A DNA stretch of 64,000 nt from JACVRN01 sp036403815 (lineage in GTDB: Bacteria > Acidobacteriota > Blastocatellia > Pyrinomonadales > Pyrinomonadaceae), in contig DASWQH010000053.1 in assembly GCA_036403815.1 (NCBI GenBank), positions 1 through 64,000 of the forward strand. Direction: 5' to 3'. The notes below the pieces were generated by a model. That model saw only the letters and a list, made by a program, of their open reading frames with translations, made no database searches and was not told the origin of the DNA. Positions 1-8,584 of the stretch are shown piece by piece; the stretch's first letter is position 1, and every line of letters starts with the position of its first letter. Both the position numbers and the translations under genes were made by a program.

Positions 1-180
1 AGGCTGCGCAGTTGCTTGTGCGATGCGCAGCGCTGAACCGGATGACCCACTTGGGAATGCCCGACAGTTACGCGGTGTGAGCGACGCTTGACCTTAATTG
101 TGGATGATGCTGCGCTCATTTCGATTTATGCAACAAAGTCACTCTAAACCAACGCGGACATGGCCGCAAACCCCAGGCGA
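1..180. other. Left-edge spacer upstream of truB, possible 3' end of a truncated gene
   Basis: One plus-strand frame stays open from base 3 to a TGA at 78-80 (about 25 codons) and could be the tail of a gene cut by the window edge. The peptide is too short to identify. In many bacteria rbfA or a DHH phosphoesterase precedes truB, but I see no diagnostic residue of either. The rest, up to the heptad repeat at 181, shows no gene. Confidence 0.2.
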
Positions 181-286
181 TTTTGGATTTTAGATTTTGG
201 ATTTTGGATTAGAGCTACCGTTTTAAGTTGAGCTTGGTGCTATTTGAGCTTGCCAATCCAAAATCTAAAATCCAAAATCCAAAATT
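181..286. repeat. Heptad-arm inverted repeat, GGATTTT family, copy 1
   Basis: Left arm 181-210 is built of 7-bp units of the type GGATTTT/AGATTTT. Right arm 255-286 is its reverse complement, and a non-repetitive loop of about 44 bp separates them. The element ends 1 bp before the truB start codon, so a transcript would carry a long hairpin directly 5' of the initiation codon. Confidence 0.9.
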
Positions 287-287
287 G

Positions 288-1238
288 ATGGATGGTGTTC
301 TCAATATTGATAAGCCTGTGGGGTGGACTTCGCATGATGTGGTGGCGCGTGTTCGCCGTCTCTTGAAGGAAAAGCGTGTCGGCCATACCGGAACGCTCGA
401 TCCGTTTGCGACGGGCGTGCTGGTGGTCATGGTTGGGCGCGCAACGCGGCTGGCGCAGTTTCTGGCGGGCGACGCGAAAGAGTATCTGGCGACGGTACGC
501 TTCGGCTATGCGACCGACACCGGCGATGTGACGGGTACGAGGCTGGCGAAGGATGAGAGGAGCGAAGCTATTGAGACGCGCGTGCGCCCCTGGAGTGAAA
601 CGGAGATAGAGGCTGCGCTCGCTACCCTGCGCGGGGAGATAGAGCAGGTGCCGCCTATGTATTCTGCGAAGAAGATTGCCGGGCAGAAGCTTTATGAGAT
701 GGCGCGGCGTGGGCTGGCGGTTGAGCGCGAGGCGCGCCGGGTTAACGTTTATGAGTTTGAAGCGGTACGGCAGACGGACGGAGAGCTTCTGAGATGGAAT
801 GAGGATGGAACATGCGACATGCTTGTGCGCGTCCTGTGTTCGGCTGGAACATACGTGCGAGTGCTCGCAGAGTCTACGGGAGAGCGGCTGGGAGTGGGAG
901 CGCACCTCACAAGCCTGCGGCGGACACGCGCCGGAGAGTTTCGTATAAAAGATGCCGTTACAATGGAGGAGCTGGAGACGAAAGCTGCGGCAGGCGCGGC
1001 AGCAAATCTGCTGGTTTCGATGGATGCGGCGCTCTCAGGGCTGGCTTTTGTGCATCTAACGGCTGAAGCGGCACGCCGGGTCAGTCACGGCGTCCCCTTT
1101 AGATTAAAACGCGAGGAGGAGGCGAATTACCAGGAGGGCGAGCGAGTGCGTATGATGGATGAGAGCGGAACTCTACTGGCCGTCGGAGCTTATGACAGTA
1201 GATTGGAGATGGTGCGTCCCATTGTGGTGCTGGCATGA
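288..1238 (+). CDS. truB: tRNA pseudouridine(55) synthase TruB
   Basis: The product isomerises U55 of the tRNA T-loop to pseudouridine in the cytoplasm. The 316-residue protein opens with the TruB-typical sequence MDGVLNIDKPVGWTSHD, and the catalytic Asp38 lies in the HTGTLDP motif. A Tyr-containing active-site segment (PPMYSAKKIAGQKLYEMAR) and a PUA-like C-terminus follow. The frame is open further upstream, but those codons only read through the heptad repeat (NPKSKIQNPK), so the ATG at 288 was chosen. No Shine-Dalgarno is visible because the repeat abuts the start. It is separated from prkA by a long spacer with its own promoter-like sequence. Confidence 0.96.
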   Translation: MDGVLNIDKPVGWTSHDVVARVRRLLKEKRVGHTGTLDPFATGVLVVMVGRATRLAQFLAGDAKEYLATVRFGYATDTGDVTGTRLAKDERSEAIETRVRPWSETEIEAALATLRGEIEQVPPMYSAKKIAGQKLYEMARRGLAVEREARRVNVYEFEAVRQTDGELLRWNEDGTCDMLVRVLCSAGTYVRVLAESTGERLGVGAHLTSLRRTRAGEFRIKDAVTMEELETKAAAGAAANLLVSMDAALSGLAFVHLTAEAARRVSHGVPFRLKREEEANYQEGERVRMMDESGTLLAVGAYDSRLEMVRPIVVLA

Positions 1239-1617
1239 AGGAAAAATAAGCATTGACTAGCTACCTTGTACGGTGTGCTATACTTGTCAGCAGCAAGGGG
1301 AAGGCGGGAGTCGCCTTCAACGAACCGACATCTCCTGCGGTCTCCCGCCGCTCAGGTTGAAAACAGAAGAAAAGTTTTTTGGGAACGGTCTCTTTCGATG
1401 CGGCTCGCGCCAGACATGAAGAGCGCGCGGCTCTGACCGAGAGGCGCATATAGAGGCTAATCCGTATAAAGAGAGCATGGCCGCCGAAGCATTTGGGCTT
1501 TTCTCCCTTCCTGCCGCACGCGGCGCGCTTCCTGCTCTTAAAAGATCAAAAGGGCGTGTTATCCACGCCGTCCGACGCGCGCTTCTTTAGCCAATATAAA
1601 AGAGGTACAAAAGGGCT
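1239..1617. other. 379-bp spacer and probable long leader of prkA
   Basis: No credible protein gene is present. A promoter-like sequence lies at 1253-1284. Downstream, GGCGGGAG and CTCCCGCC can pair around positions 1303-1375, followed by an A-rich and T-rich stretch near 1365-1382. If the promoter is real, prkA has a leader of about 330 nt, or a separate small RNA is made here. I do not recognise a known RNA family. Confidence 0.4.
1253..1284 (+). promoter_or_regulatory. Putative sigma70 promoter with extended -10, upstream of prkA
   Basis: TATACT at 1279-1284 is preceded by TGC, which gives an extended -10 element. TTGACT at 1253-1258 resembles a -35 box, but its 20-bp spacing is longer than usual. 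Transcription would start near 1291. Confidence 0.5.
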
Positions 1618-3555
1618 ATGCAAGAGCAGGATGGCAGCAATAAATTCAATATCAGCGAACGGCTCGAAGGCTTGCGCCGCGAACGCGAAGCGCTCCGCTG
1701 GGAAGGCTCCTTCCGCGACTACTTCGAGTTGGTCACGCAGAACCCCAGACTGGCCGAGCTATCACACGCGCGCATCAACGACATGGTTCACGCGGCGGGC
1801 GTTGACAAGCTCAATGAAGGCACGCGTGACGAAGTCGCTCGCTACAACTTCTTCGCCGGAGAACTCTACGGCATCGAAGAGCCGATTGCGCGCATCGTCG
1901 AATACTTCAAGAGCGCAGCGCAGCGATTGGAAGTCAGAAAGCGCATACTTCTCCTGATGGGGCCTGTCGGCGGCGGTAAATCAACCATCGTCACCATGCT
2001 CAAGCGCGGTCTGGAAAACTGGACGCAAGCGGAAGAGGGCGCTGTCTTCGCCATCAAAGATTGCCCGATGCACGAAGAGCCGCTGCATCTCATCCCGAAC
2101 TCACTCAGAGCGGAAATAGAGAAGCATTACGGCATCTACATAGAAGGCGATCTCTGCCCGCAATGCCGCTACGCGCTGGAGCACACCTACAATGGCCGCC
2201 ACGAAGACGTAAGGGTCGAGCGCATGGTCTTCTCCGAAAAAGACCGCATAGGCATAGGCACCTTCGCGCCATCCGATCCCAAATCGCAGGACATCACGGA
2301 ACTGACAGGCTCGATTGATCTTTCCACCATAGGCGAGGTCGGAGTTGAATCAGACCCGCGCGCCTATCGCTTCGACGGCGAGCTCAACATAGCCAATCGC
2401 GGCCTGATGGAGTTCGTAGAGATGCTGAAGGTGGACGAGAAGTTTTTGTATTCGCTTCTCACGCTTTCACAGGAGCAATCAATCAAGACCGGGCGCTTCG
2501 CCATGATCTACGCGGACGAGGTCATCGTCTCGCACACGAACGAGAACGAGTACATATCGTTCGCTGGCAATCGTAAGTCGGAAGCGCTTCAAGACCGCAT
2601 CATACTGGTTCGCGTGCCTTATAACCTGCGGGTCTCACAGGAAGAGCGCATCTACGACAAGCTCTTGAATCAATCGCAAGCCCTGCGCGCCGTCCACATC
2701 GCGCCGAACACTTTGAGGGTCGCGGCGATGTTCGCCGTCATGACTCGTCTGGAAGAGCCGAAGCGGCAGAACGTTGACATCGCCAAGAAGATGAGGCTTT
2801 ACGACGGCGAGGATGTAGAAGGCTACAAGTCCAAGGACGTGAGGGAGCTGAAGGACGAGGCCGTGCGCGAAGGCATGGATGGAATAAGCCCGCGCTACAT
2901 CATCAACCGCCTGTCTTCCGCGCTGGTGCGCGACGGCATCACCTGCATCAACCCGATTGACGCCCTGCGCGCCATCAAGGACGGCTTTGAGCAGCACACA
3001 GGCATCAGCCCAGACCAGCGCGAGCGCTACCTGAATCTGATTTCACTCGCGCGTAAAGAGTATGACGAGATAGCCAAGATAGAAGTCCAGCGCGCCTTCG
3101 TTTATTCATTCGAAGAGATGGCACGCACCATGTGCAACAACTATCTGGATAACGTAGAAGCCTACTGCAACAAGGAACGCATGAAAGACCCCATCACCGA
3201 AGAGGAGATAGAGCCGGACGAGCAATTGATGCGCTCCATAGAAGAGCAGATCGGCATCACCGAAAACGCCAAGAACACCTTCCGCCAGGAGATTCTGATT
3301 CGCATCAGCTCTTACGCGCGTAAAGGTAGAAACTTCGACTACAACTCGCACGAGCGTCTGAAAGAGGCCATCGAGAAGAAAATCTTCTCAGACCTCAAGG
3401 ACGTGGTGAAGATTACAACTTCGGCGAAGACGCCCGATCCAGACCAGTTGCGCCGCATCAACGAGGTGATTGATCGTCTGGTCAAAGACCACGGCTACTG
3501 CCCTGTCTGCGCCAACGAGCTTCTGACCTACGTCGGTACGCTGCTCTCACGCTAG
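1618..3555 (+). CDS. prkA: PrkA family serine protein kinase / AAA+ protein
   Basis: PrkA proteins are cytosolic AAA+ ATPases with a C-terminal kinase-like region, linked to sporulation, stress and nitrogen starvation; some family members act as proteases. The 645-residue length fits the family. Walker A is GPVGGGKST at residues 115-123. A CPQC pair (Cys180, Cys183) follows the first third, and a second pair (CPVC) sits close to the C-terminus. The ATG at 1618 is preceded by AGAGG. It is followed by a rho-independent terminator, then by hydrolase, yeaH and spoVR on the same strand. PrkA-YeaH-SpoVR is a widely conserved trio, which supports the assignment. Confidence 0.95.
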   Translation: MQEQDGSNKFNISERLEGLRREREALRWEGSFRDYFELVTQNPRLAELSHARINDMVHAAGVDKLNEGTRDEVARYNFFAGELYGIEEPIARIVEYFKSAAQRLEVRKRILLLMGPVGGGKSTIVTMLKRGLENWTQAEEGAVFAIKDCPMHEEPLHLIPNSLRAEIEKHYGIYIEGDLCPQCRYALEHTYNGRHEDVRVERMVFSEKDRIGIGTFAPSDPKSQDITELTGSIDLSTIGEVGVESDPRAYRFDGELNIANRGLMEFVEMLKVDEKFLYSLLTLSQEQSIKTGRFAMIYADEVIVSHTNENEYISFAGNRKSEALQDRIILVRVPYNLRVSQEERIYDKLLNQSQALRAVHIAPNTLRVAAMFAVMTRLEEPKRQNVDIAKKMRLYDGEDVEGYKSKDVRELKDEAVREGMDGISPRYIINRLSSALVRDGITCINPIDALRAIKDGFEQHTGISPDQRERYLNLISLARKEYDEIAKIEVQRAFVYSFEEMARTMCNNYLDNVEAYCNKERMKDPITEEEIEPDEQLMRSIEEQIGITENAKNTFRQEILIRISSYARKGRNFDYNSHERLKEAIEKKIFSDLKDVVKITTSAKTPDPDQLRRINEVIDRLVKDHGYCPVCANELLTYVGTLLSR

Positions 3556-3602
3556 AGGGCGCGGGCAGCGCCGAAGCCGAGCGGCGAAAATGTTTAACTA
3601 GA

Positions 3603-3642
3603 ACGCCCGCGCTTTTCGCTCTGAAAGGTGCGGGCATTTTTT
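3603..3642 (+). terminator. Rho-independent terminator after prkA
   Basis: GCCCGC at 3605-3610 pairs with GCGGGC at 3630-3635, directly followed by ATTTTTTATT. It lies 50 bp after the prkA stop codon. Confidence 0.85.
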
Positions 3643-3645
3643 ATT

Positions 3646-3754
3646 AGCAGTCAGCTATCAGCAATCAGCCGTCAGCTAAGAGATAACGGGGATGGTATGA
3701 TTCAAGATGAGTAAGAGAAAGGCTGATAGCTGATAGCTGACTGCTGATTGCTAA
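3646..3754. repeat. Heptad-arm inverted repeat, TCAGCTA family, copy 1
   Basis: Left arm 3646-3678 consists of TCAGCTA/TCAGCAA/TCAGCCG units. Right arm 3720-3754 is complementary. The loop is about 40 bp. The right arm ends 3 bp before the hydrolase ATG at 3758. Confidence 0.88.
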
Positions 3755-3757
3755 TTT

Positions 3758-4702
3758 ATGAAAAAGCGCTACTTGATTGCAGGAGCGGGCGGACTGGCAG
3801 GAGCGGCTTTGACCGTGAAGCTCTTAAGCCGCCCGCATGATGTGGAGTGGGAGCGGCACGCACACGAGCTTCATCATGCAGAGCGTTCTCGCTTCGTGGA
3901 AGTCGAAGGCGTGCGCGTGCATTATCAGGAGGCTGGCTCTACGAATGCCCCGGCGATAATTCTCATACACGGCTTCACTGCTTCGACGCTCGTCTGGAGC
4001 GACGTGCTGCTGCCGATTGCCGGGAGCGGCTTCCGTGTCATCGCGCCCGACCTGGCCGGATTCGGTTTTTCAGGCAAGCCCACGGACGGCGAATACACTA
4101 TTGAATGGCAGGCGCGACTTGTCCTGGGGCTAATGGATAAGCTGGGAATTGAGAGCGCGACTCTGGTCGGTAATTCCTACGGCGGCGCGGTCGCGGCTGT
4201 TTGCGCTCTGGATTATCCGCAAAGAGTCGAGCGGCTTGTGCTCGTCGGCGCGGTCTCGAATGATAATGTTAAGAAGCGTCTGCTTCTGCGTCTGGGGCGC
4301 TCCCCCTTTCTGGGAGATTTAATCTCGCCGCTGTTGCTTGATTTACGCTGGCTGGTGCGCCAGCGCATGCGACGCAATCGCGTCCGCCGAAAAGAGATTA
4401 ACGAGCAAAGATTCGAGGCTCATCACCGTCACCTGCGCACATCGAGCACACAGCGCGCCGCGCTTAGTATGCTTCGGCGCTGGCATGCCGAGCGCATACG
4501 GCATGACGCGCATCTAATACAGCAGCCCGTCTTGCTCATCTGGGGCGAGCAGGATGTTGAGATGCCGCTGGAAGACGGAAAATACCTGCACCGCCTGATT
4601 CCCAACTCCCGGCTCATAGTCTTTCGCAACTGCGGGCATCTGCCACAGGAAGAGTATCCGCAGGAGTTCGTAGAGCTGGTAACAGGATTTATAAGGCAGT
4701 GA
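3758..4702 (+). CDS. Alpha/beta-fold hydrolase
   Basis: A 314-residue alpha/beta hydrolase of unknown substrate. The N-terminus (LIAGAGGLAGAALTVKLL) is a signal anchor, so the enzyme is probably membrane-tethered. The oxyanion-hole HGF motif is at residues 71-73, the nucleophile is Ser140 in GNSYGG, an acid lies in the WGEQD segment, and the catalytic His is about residue 294 in CGHLP. This order and spacing match carboxylesterase or haloperoxidase-like members. The gene sits between prkA and yeaH, but a terminator and repeats flank it, so co-regulation with them is uncertain. The start codon is adjacent to a heptad repeat and has no clear Shine-Dalgarno. Confidence 0.85.
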   Translation: MKKRYLIAGAGGLAGAALTVKLLSRPHDVEWERHAHELHHAERSRFVEVEGVRVHYQEAGSTNAPAIILIHGFTASTLVWSDVLLPIAGSGFRVIAPDLAGFGFSGKPTDGEYTIEWQARLVLGLMDKLGIESATLVGNSYGGAVAAVCALDYPQRVERLVLVGAVSNDNVKKRLLLRLGRSPFLGDLISPLLLDLRWLVRQRMRRNRVRRKEINEQRFEAHHRHLRTSSTQRAALSMLRRWHAERIRHDAHLIQQPVLLIWGEQDVEMPLEDGKYLHRLIPNSRLIVFRNCGHLPQEEYPQEFVELVTGFIRQ

Positions 4703-4772
4703 TGAGTGACAAGTGACGAGTGACAAGCAAGAACGCTTTAACTCATCACTTGTCACTCGTCACTCGTCACTG
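4697..4772. repeat. Heptad-arm inverted repeat, GTGACAA family, copy 1
   Basis: Arms are tandem GTGACAA/GTGACGA units (about 4697-4727) and their complement (4743-4772), with a loop of about 15 bp. The repeat overlaps the stop codon of the hydrolase gene and ends 9 bp before the yeaH start. Read through, it gives the artefactual peptide SLVTRHSSL. Confidence 0.9.
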
Positions 4773-4781
4773 AGGTTCAAG

Positions 4782-5948
4782 ATGTCCATACAACGCAACG
4801 ACTGGTCATTGCAGCGCAAAGGCATCATTGATCAGGAACGCCACAAGGATCGCGTGCGCGAGGCGATCAAGAAGAATCTTGGCTCCATCGTCTCGAACGA
4901 AGCCATCATCATGAGTGACGGCAAGCGCACTGTGAAAGTTCCCATACGCGCGCTCGACGAGTACAAGTTTCGCTACGACTATCGCAAGCGCAAGAATGTA
5001 GGGCAGGGAGATGGCCGCACACGCGTCGGCGATGTCATCGGGCGCGAAGGACAGCCCGGCGGCAACGGCCCCGGTCGCGGGCAAGGCCCCGCAGGACAGG
5101 ACGGCGGCGGCGAATACTACGAGGCGGAAGTCCAGATAGACGAGATCGCCGCGCTCATCTTTGAAGATTTGCAGTTGCCCTTCCTCGAAGAGAAAGCCAA
5201 AAAGGCCGTGCCCTCTAAGACCACGCGCTTTAACGAGATTCGCCGCACGGGTGTCATGGCAAACCTGGACAAGCGCCGCATGATAATGGAGAACATCAAG
5301 CGCAACGCCAGAGAGAAAGGCAACCCGCAATTCGGCGATGTCAAAAAAGAGGATTTGAGATTCAAGAGCTGGGAAGAGCAGCACCGCTTTGAATCCAACG
5401 CCGTCGTGATAAGCATGATGGACGTTTCGGGTTCAATGGGCGAGTTCAAAAAATATATCGCGCGCTCCTTCTTCTTCTGGATGGTGCGTTTCCTGCGTAC
5501 GAAGTATGACAACGTCGAGATAGTCTTCATCTCGCATCACACGGAGGCGCGCGAAGTCACGGAAGAGCAATTCTTTACGCAGGGCGAATCGGGCGGCACT
5601 GTCGTCTCCAGCGCCTACCAGCTTGCCTTGGACGTTATCAACCAGCGCTACACGCCGCGCGATTGGAACGTCTATCCGTTTCACTTTTCCGATGGCGACA
5701 ACTACTACTCCGACAACGAAGAGGCAGTGCGACTCGCGGATCAACTGATTCAGACCTGCAATCTCTTCGGCTACGGCGAGATTGGCGAAGAGGGAGCAAG
5801 CAGCTATCGCCGCTCTTCGGGCGCGCTGCTCTCCATCTTCAGCGACCGGCTGAAGAACAAAGAGCGATTCGTCGGCGTCAGGATTGATGACAAAGAAGAT
5901 GTGTACCCCGCGCTCAAACAGTTTTTCGGAAAGAAGAACGAACTCTAA
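4782..5948 (+). CDS. yeaH: YeaH/YhbH family protein (DUF444), VWA-like
   Basis: A DUF444 protein of 388 residues, a partner of PrkA in the conserved prkA-yeaH-spoVR set. A von Willebrand A-like metal-binding site is visible as DVSGSMG at residues 214-220. A Gly/Gln-rich linker around residues 85-112 separates the N-terminal region from the rest. The molecular role is not established for the family. The frame is open 69 bp upstream, but only through the heptad repeat, so I place the start at the ATG at 4782. The stop is 9 bp before spoVR, so the two are probably cotranscribed. Confidence 0.93.
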   Translation: MSIQRNDWSLQRKGIIDQERHKDRVREAIKKNLGSIVSNEAIIMSDGKRTVKVPIRALDEYKFRYDYRKRKNVGQGDGRTRVGDVIGREGQPGGNGPGRGQGPAGQDGGGEYYEAEVQIDEIAALIFEDLQLPFLEEKAKKAVPSKTTRFNEIRRTGVMANLDKRRMIMENIKRNAREKGNPQFGDVKKEDLRFKSWEEQHRFESNAVVISMMDVSGSMGEFKKYIARSFFFWMVRFLRTKYDNVEIVFISHHTEAREVTEEQFFTQGESGGTVVSSAYQLALDVINQRYTPRDWNVYPFHFSDGDNYYSDNEEAVRLADQLIQTCNLFGYGEIGEEGASSYRRSSGALLSIFSDRLKNKERFVGVRIDDKEDVYPALKQFFGKKNEL

Positions 5949-5957
5949 AATTTCATC

Positions 5958-8573
5958 ATGCAAGACCGAGAAATTAAAGACCTGGAAAAATCTTTGGAGC
6001 AAATTTGGGACGTGGCGCGCTCATTCGGCCTTGACCCTTTTCCGACACGTTTCGAGATTGTGCCCGCGACCGTCATGTACGAGATAGGCTCTTACGCCCT
6101 GCCCGGTCGTTATTCACACTGGACGTTCGGCAAAGCCTATCATCGCATGAAAACCATGTACGACTTCGGCCTGTCGAAAATCTACGAGGTCGTCATCAAC
6201 ACGAATCCGTCTTACGGCTTTCTGCTTGAGACAAACAGCCCAATACAGAACAAGCTGGTCATGGCGCACGTGCTCGGCCACGTGGACTTTTTCAAGAACA
6301 ACGTCTACTTCTCCAAAACCAACCGCCGCATGGTTGAAAGCGTCTCTACACACTCAGGCCGCATGACCGAGTACGAGTTCAAGTACGGGCGTAAGACGGT
6401 CGAAAAGTTTCTGGACGCCGTGCTGTCAATCGAAGAGCACATTGACCCGAACTTCTTCATCAAGCGTGAGACGCGCCCCACGCGACTTCCGTCCGCTATC
6501 AAAAAGGAAGGCCGCTACGACGACCTCTGGCGACTGGGCGAAAAAGATGAGCCGCAGGTGGAAGAGAGCGAGCCGCAGAAGGGCGATCAGCTTCCTGAAA
6601 AAGACCTCGTCTACTACCTCATGCGCCACTCGCCGAGCCTTCAACCCTGGCAGCGCGACGTGATGGCTATGATCCACGAAGAGATGGAATACTTCATCCC
6701 GCAGATGCAAACCAAGACGATGAATGAAGGTTGGGCGTGTGCGACCGGAGACTCACTGCTTTTGACCGAAGAAGGCTTTATGCGCTTCGACGAGTTGTAT
6801 GAAAGAGGCGAGAAAATCCTGGTTGCAGGGGGCGGCGAAGGCGCGGTCTATTCCATAACGGACTTTCACAAAGAAGAGCGCGTGCCGACGATTCGCATCC
6901 GAACACGGCGCGGTCTTGAGATTGAGGGCGCACTCAAACACCGCGTTCAACTTGCCGACGGCTCGTGGATGCACTTACGAGAGTTGAAACTTGGAGACAG
7001 TCTTGCCATCGAGTGCAGGACGAACATCTGGCCGAAGGAGAAAGTTCGGCTCGACTTCATCCCGACACAGCCGATGGCGACGCTTGAAACTGTTGCATCA
7101 TTGGCTGGGGTCTCATGGTGTACGGTGCTGCGCCACTTAAAGGGCAGAAGGACAGAACGTGCGTTTGAAATCAATGCTGCCCTGTCCTCTACGGCTTACC
7201 AGCGGGGGATGGCAGGCAAAACTCTTCCAACGAGGTCTACTTTAAAGCTGCCTGATGTTTTGAATGAAGAGATTGCCTGGCTGCTCGGTTACTTCATAGG
7301 TGACGGCAATCGCACCAAGTCCGGCATTTGTTTGACTACCGGTGATGATGAAGTCGCACAAAGATTAGCAACTGTCATTGCTTCATCCTTCGGCCTGCGC
7401 GCTAAATTGAAGTGGGATGCGACTGACATCGGCGGACGCTGGCGCGTAGTTGTTCATTCGCGTGAACTGTTAAGGTGGCTCGAATATGTCGGCATTAACT
7501 TGGAAGACAAAGCGCGCAGCAAGAAGATTCCAGCGCCGATTTTGCTCTCGCCAAAGAGTGTTATGTCTGCCTTCCTGCGCGGTTATTTCGACGCGGACGC
7601 GTACGCCGGGGCGGAAGGTGTTCGCCTTTCTTCTTCAAGCAAAGAGCTGATTCGCACGGTTCAGACCGTGTTGCTCAACTACGGTATTCTCTCAAGACAG
7701 CGACGACACCTGTATGACATTCTTCAACTCGAAATTAATGGCACCTCAGCCGCGCTCTTCTTAAAAGAGATTGGCTTTAGCTTGGAGCGCAAGCAACGCG
7801 CTTTGTCTGAATGCATTGAGGGACATCGTTGGTTCAAGAAAGAAGATTTAACCGACACGGTGGTTTCAATCGAGCATGGCTGTGCTGATGTCTATGATAT
7901 TACCGTTGATGAAAAGCATGCCTATGTAGCCAATGGGTTGATCAATCACAATTCATTCTGGCATGCGCGCATCATGCGTGAGTTGGATTTGGAGGATAAG
8001 GAGCATCTGGAGTTTGCGGAGCTTCATTCGGGCGTGGTGTCGCCGCACATGGGACAGTTGAATCCCTACTATCTGGGCTACAAAATTTTCGAGGACATAG
8101 AGCGGCGCTGGGATAATCCGACCGCAGAGGAGAGAGAAAAGTTCGGGCGCACGGGCGGTCAGGGGCGCGAAAAGATTTTCGAGGTGCGAGAGATTGAATC
8201 CGATGTCTCTTTCCTGCGCAATTATCTGACGGAAGAGCTTTGCGAAGAGCTTGACCTGTTCGTCTACGAACTCATAGAGGACGAAGAGTGGACGATTACG
8301 GAGAAGCGCTGGGAGCGTGTCAGGAACCAGTTGGTTACTAATATGACCAACTTCGGATTTCCTTACATAGAGGTTCTGGACGGCGACTACAACGGCAACC
8401 GCGAGCTTTACCTCAGACACGCTTTCGAGGCCGTAGAGCTGGATTCAAAGTATGCGCGCAAGACGCTCGAACACGTACACATGCTCTGGGGACGACCCGT
8501 TCATCTTGAAACCATGGTGGACGACGAGCGCGTAGTCATGCACTACGACGGCGAAGACCACGACGAAGATTAA
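5958..8573 (+). CDS. spoVR: SpoVR family protein interrupted by an intein
   Basis: The 871-residue precursor has two extein parts, residues 1-260 and 666-871. Together they make a 466-residue SpoVR/YcgB-like protein, a normal family length. SpoVR is required for spore cortex formation in Bacillus and is a stress-linked protein of unknown activity in non-sporulating bacteria. The intein splits the conserved sequence MNEGWA|SFWH, whose uninterrupted equivalent in enterobacterial YcgB is MNEGWATFWH. It is the third member of the prkA-yeaH-spoVR module, 9 bp after yeaH. Without splicing, the protein would be broken at one of its most conserved motifs, so the intein is presumably active. Confidence 0.95.
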   Translation: MQDREIKDLEKSLEQIWDVARSFGLDPFPTRFEIVPATVMYEIGSYALPGRYSHWTFGKAYHRMKTMYDFGLSKIYEVVINTNPSYGFLLETNSPIQNKLVMAHVLGHVDFFKNNVYFSKTNRRMVESVSTHSGRMTEYEFKYGRKTVEKFLDAVLSIEEHIDPNFFIKRETRPTRLPSAIKKEGRYDDLWRLGEKDEPQVEESEPQKGDQLPEKDLVYYLMRHSPSLQPWQRDVMAMIHEEMEYFIPQMQTKTMNEGWACATGDSLLLTEEGFMRFDELYERGEKILVAGGGEGAVYSITDFHKEERVPTIRIRTRRGLEIEGALKHRVQLADGSWMHLRELKLGDSLAIECRTNIWPKEKVRLDFIPTQPMATLETVASLAGVSWCTVLRHLKGRRTERAFEINAALSSTAYQRGMAGKTLPTRSTLKLPDVLNEEIAWLLGYFIGDGNRTKSGICLTTGDDEVAQRLATVIASSFGLRAKLKWDATDIGGRWRVVVHSRELLRWLEYVGINLEDKARSKKIPAPILLSPKSVMSAFLRGYFDADAYAGAEGVRLSSSSKELIRTVQTVLLNYGILSRQRRHLYDILQLEINGTSAALFLKEIGFSLERKQRALSECIEGHRWFKKEDLTDTVVSIEHGCADVYDITVDEKHAYVANGLINHNSFWHARIMRELDLEDKEHLEFAELHSGVVSPHMGQLNPYYLGYKIFEDIERRWDNPTAEEREKFGRTGGQGREKIFEVREIESDVSFLRNYLTEELCEELDLFVYELIEDEEWTITEKRWERVRNQLVTNMTNFGFPYIEVLDGDYNGNRELYLRHAFEAVELDSKYARKTLEHVHMLWGRPVHLETMVDDERVVMHYDGEDHDED
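6738..7952 (+). mobile_element. Intein with LAGLIDADG homing endonuclease inside spoVR
   Basis: A 405-residue in-frame insertion at precursor residues 261-665. It begins with the splice-donor Cys (CATGDSLLLTEEGF, block A) and ends with YVANGLINHN followed by Ser (blocks F and G), so splicing chemistry would use Cys1, the terminal His-Asn and Ser+1. Block B reads GALKHRVQL: it keeps the His, but the usual Thr three positions before it is Ala. Two LAGLIDADG-type motifs, LLGYFIGDG and FLRGYFDADA, mark a DOD homing endonuclease with both acidic residues present. The reading frame is intact. Confidence 0.96.
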
Positions 8574-8584
8574 AAGAGAGAACG

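Noticed and set aside
240..905. 221-residue minus-strand frame over truB
   Set aside because: Entirely within truB on the opposite strand; His/Arg-rich and without similarity to a known family.
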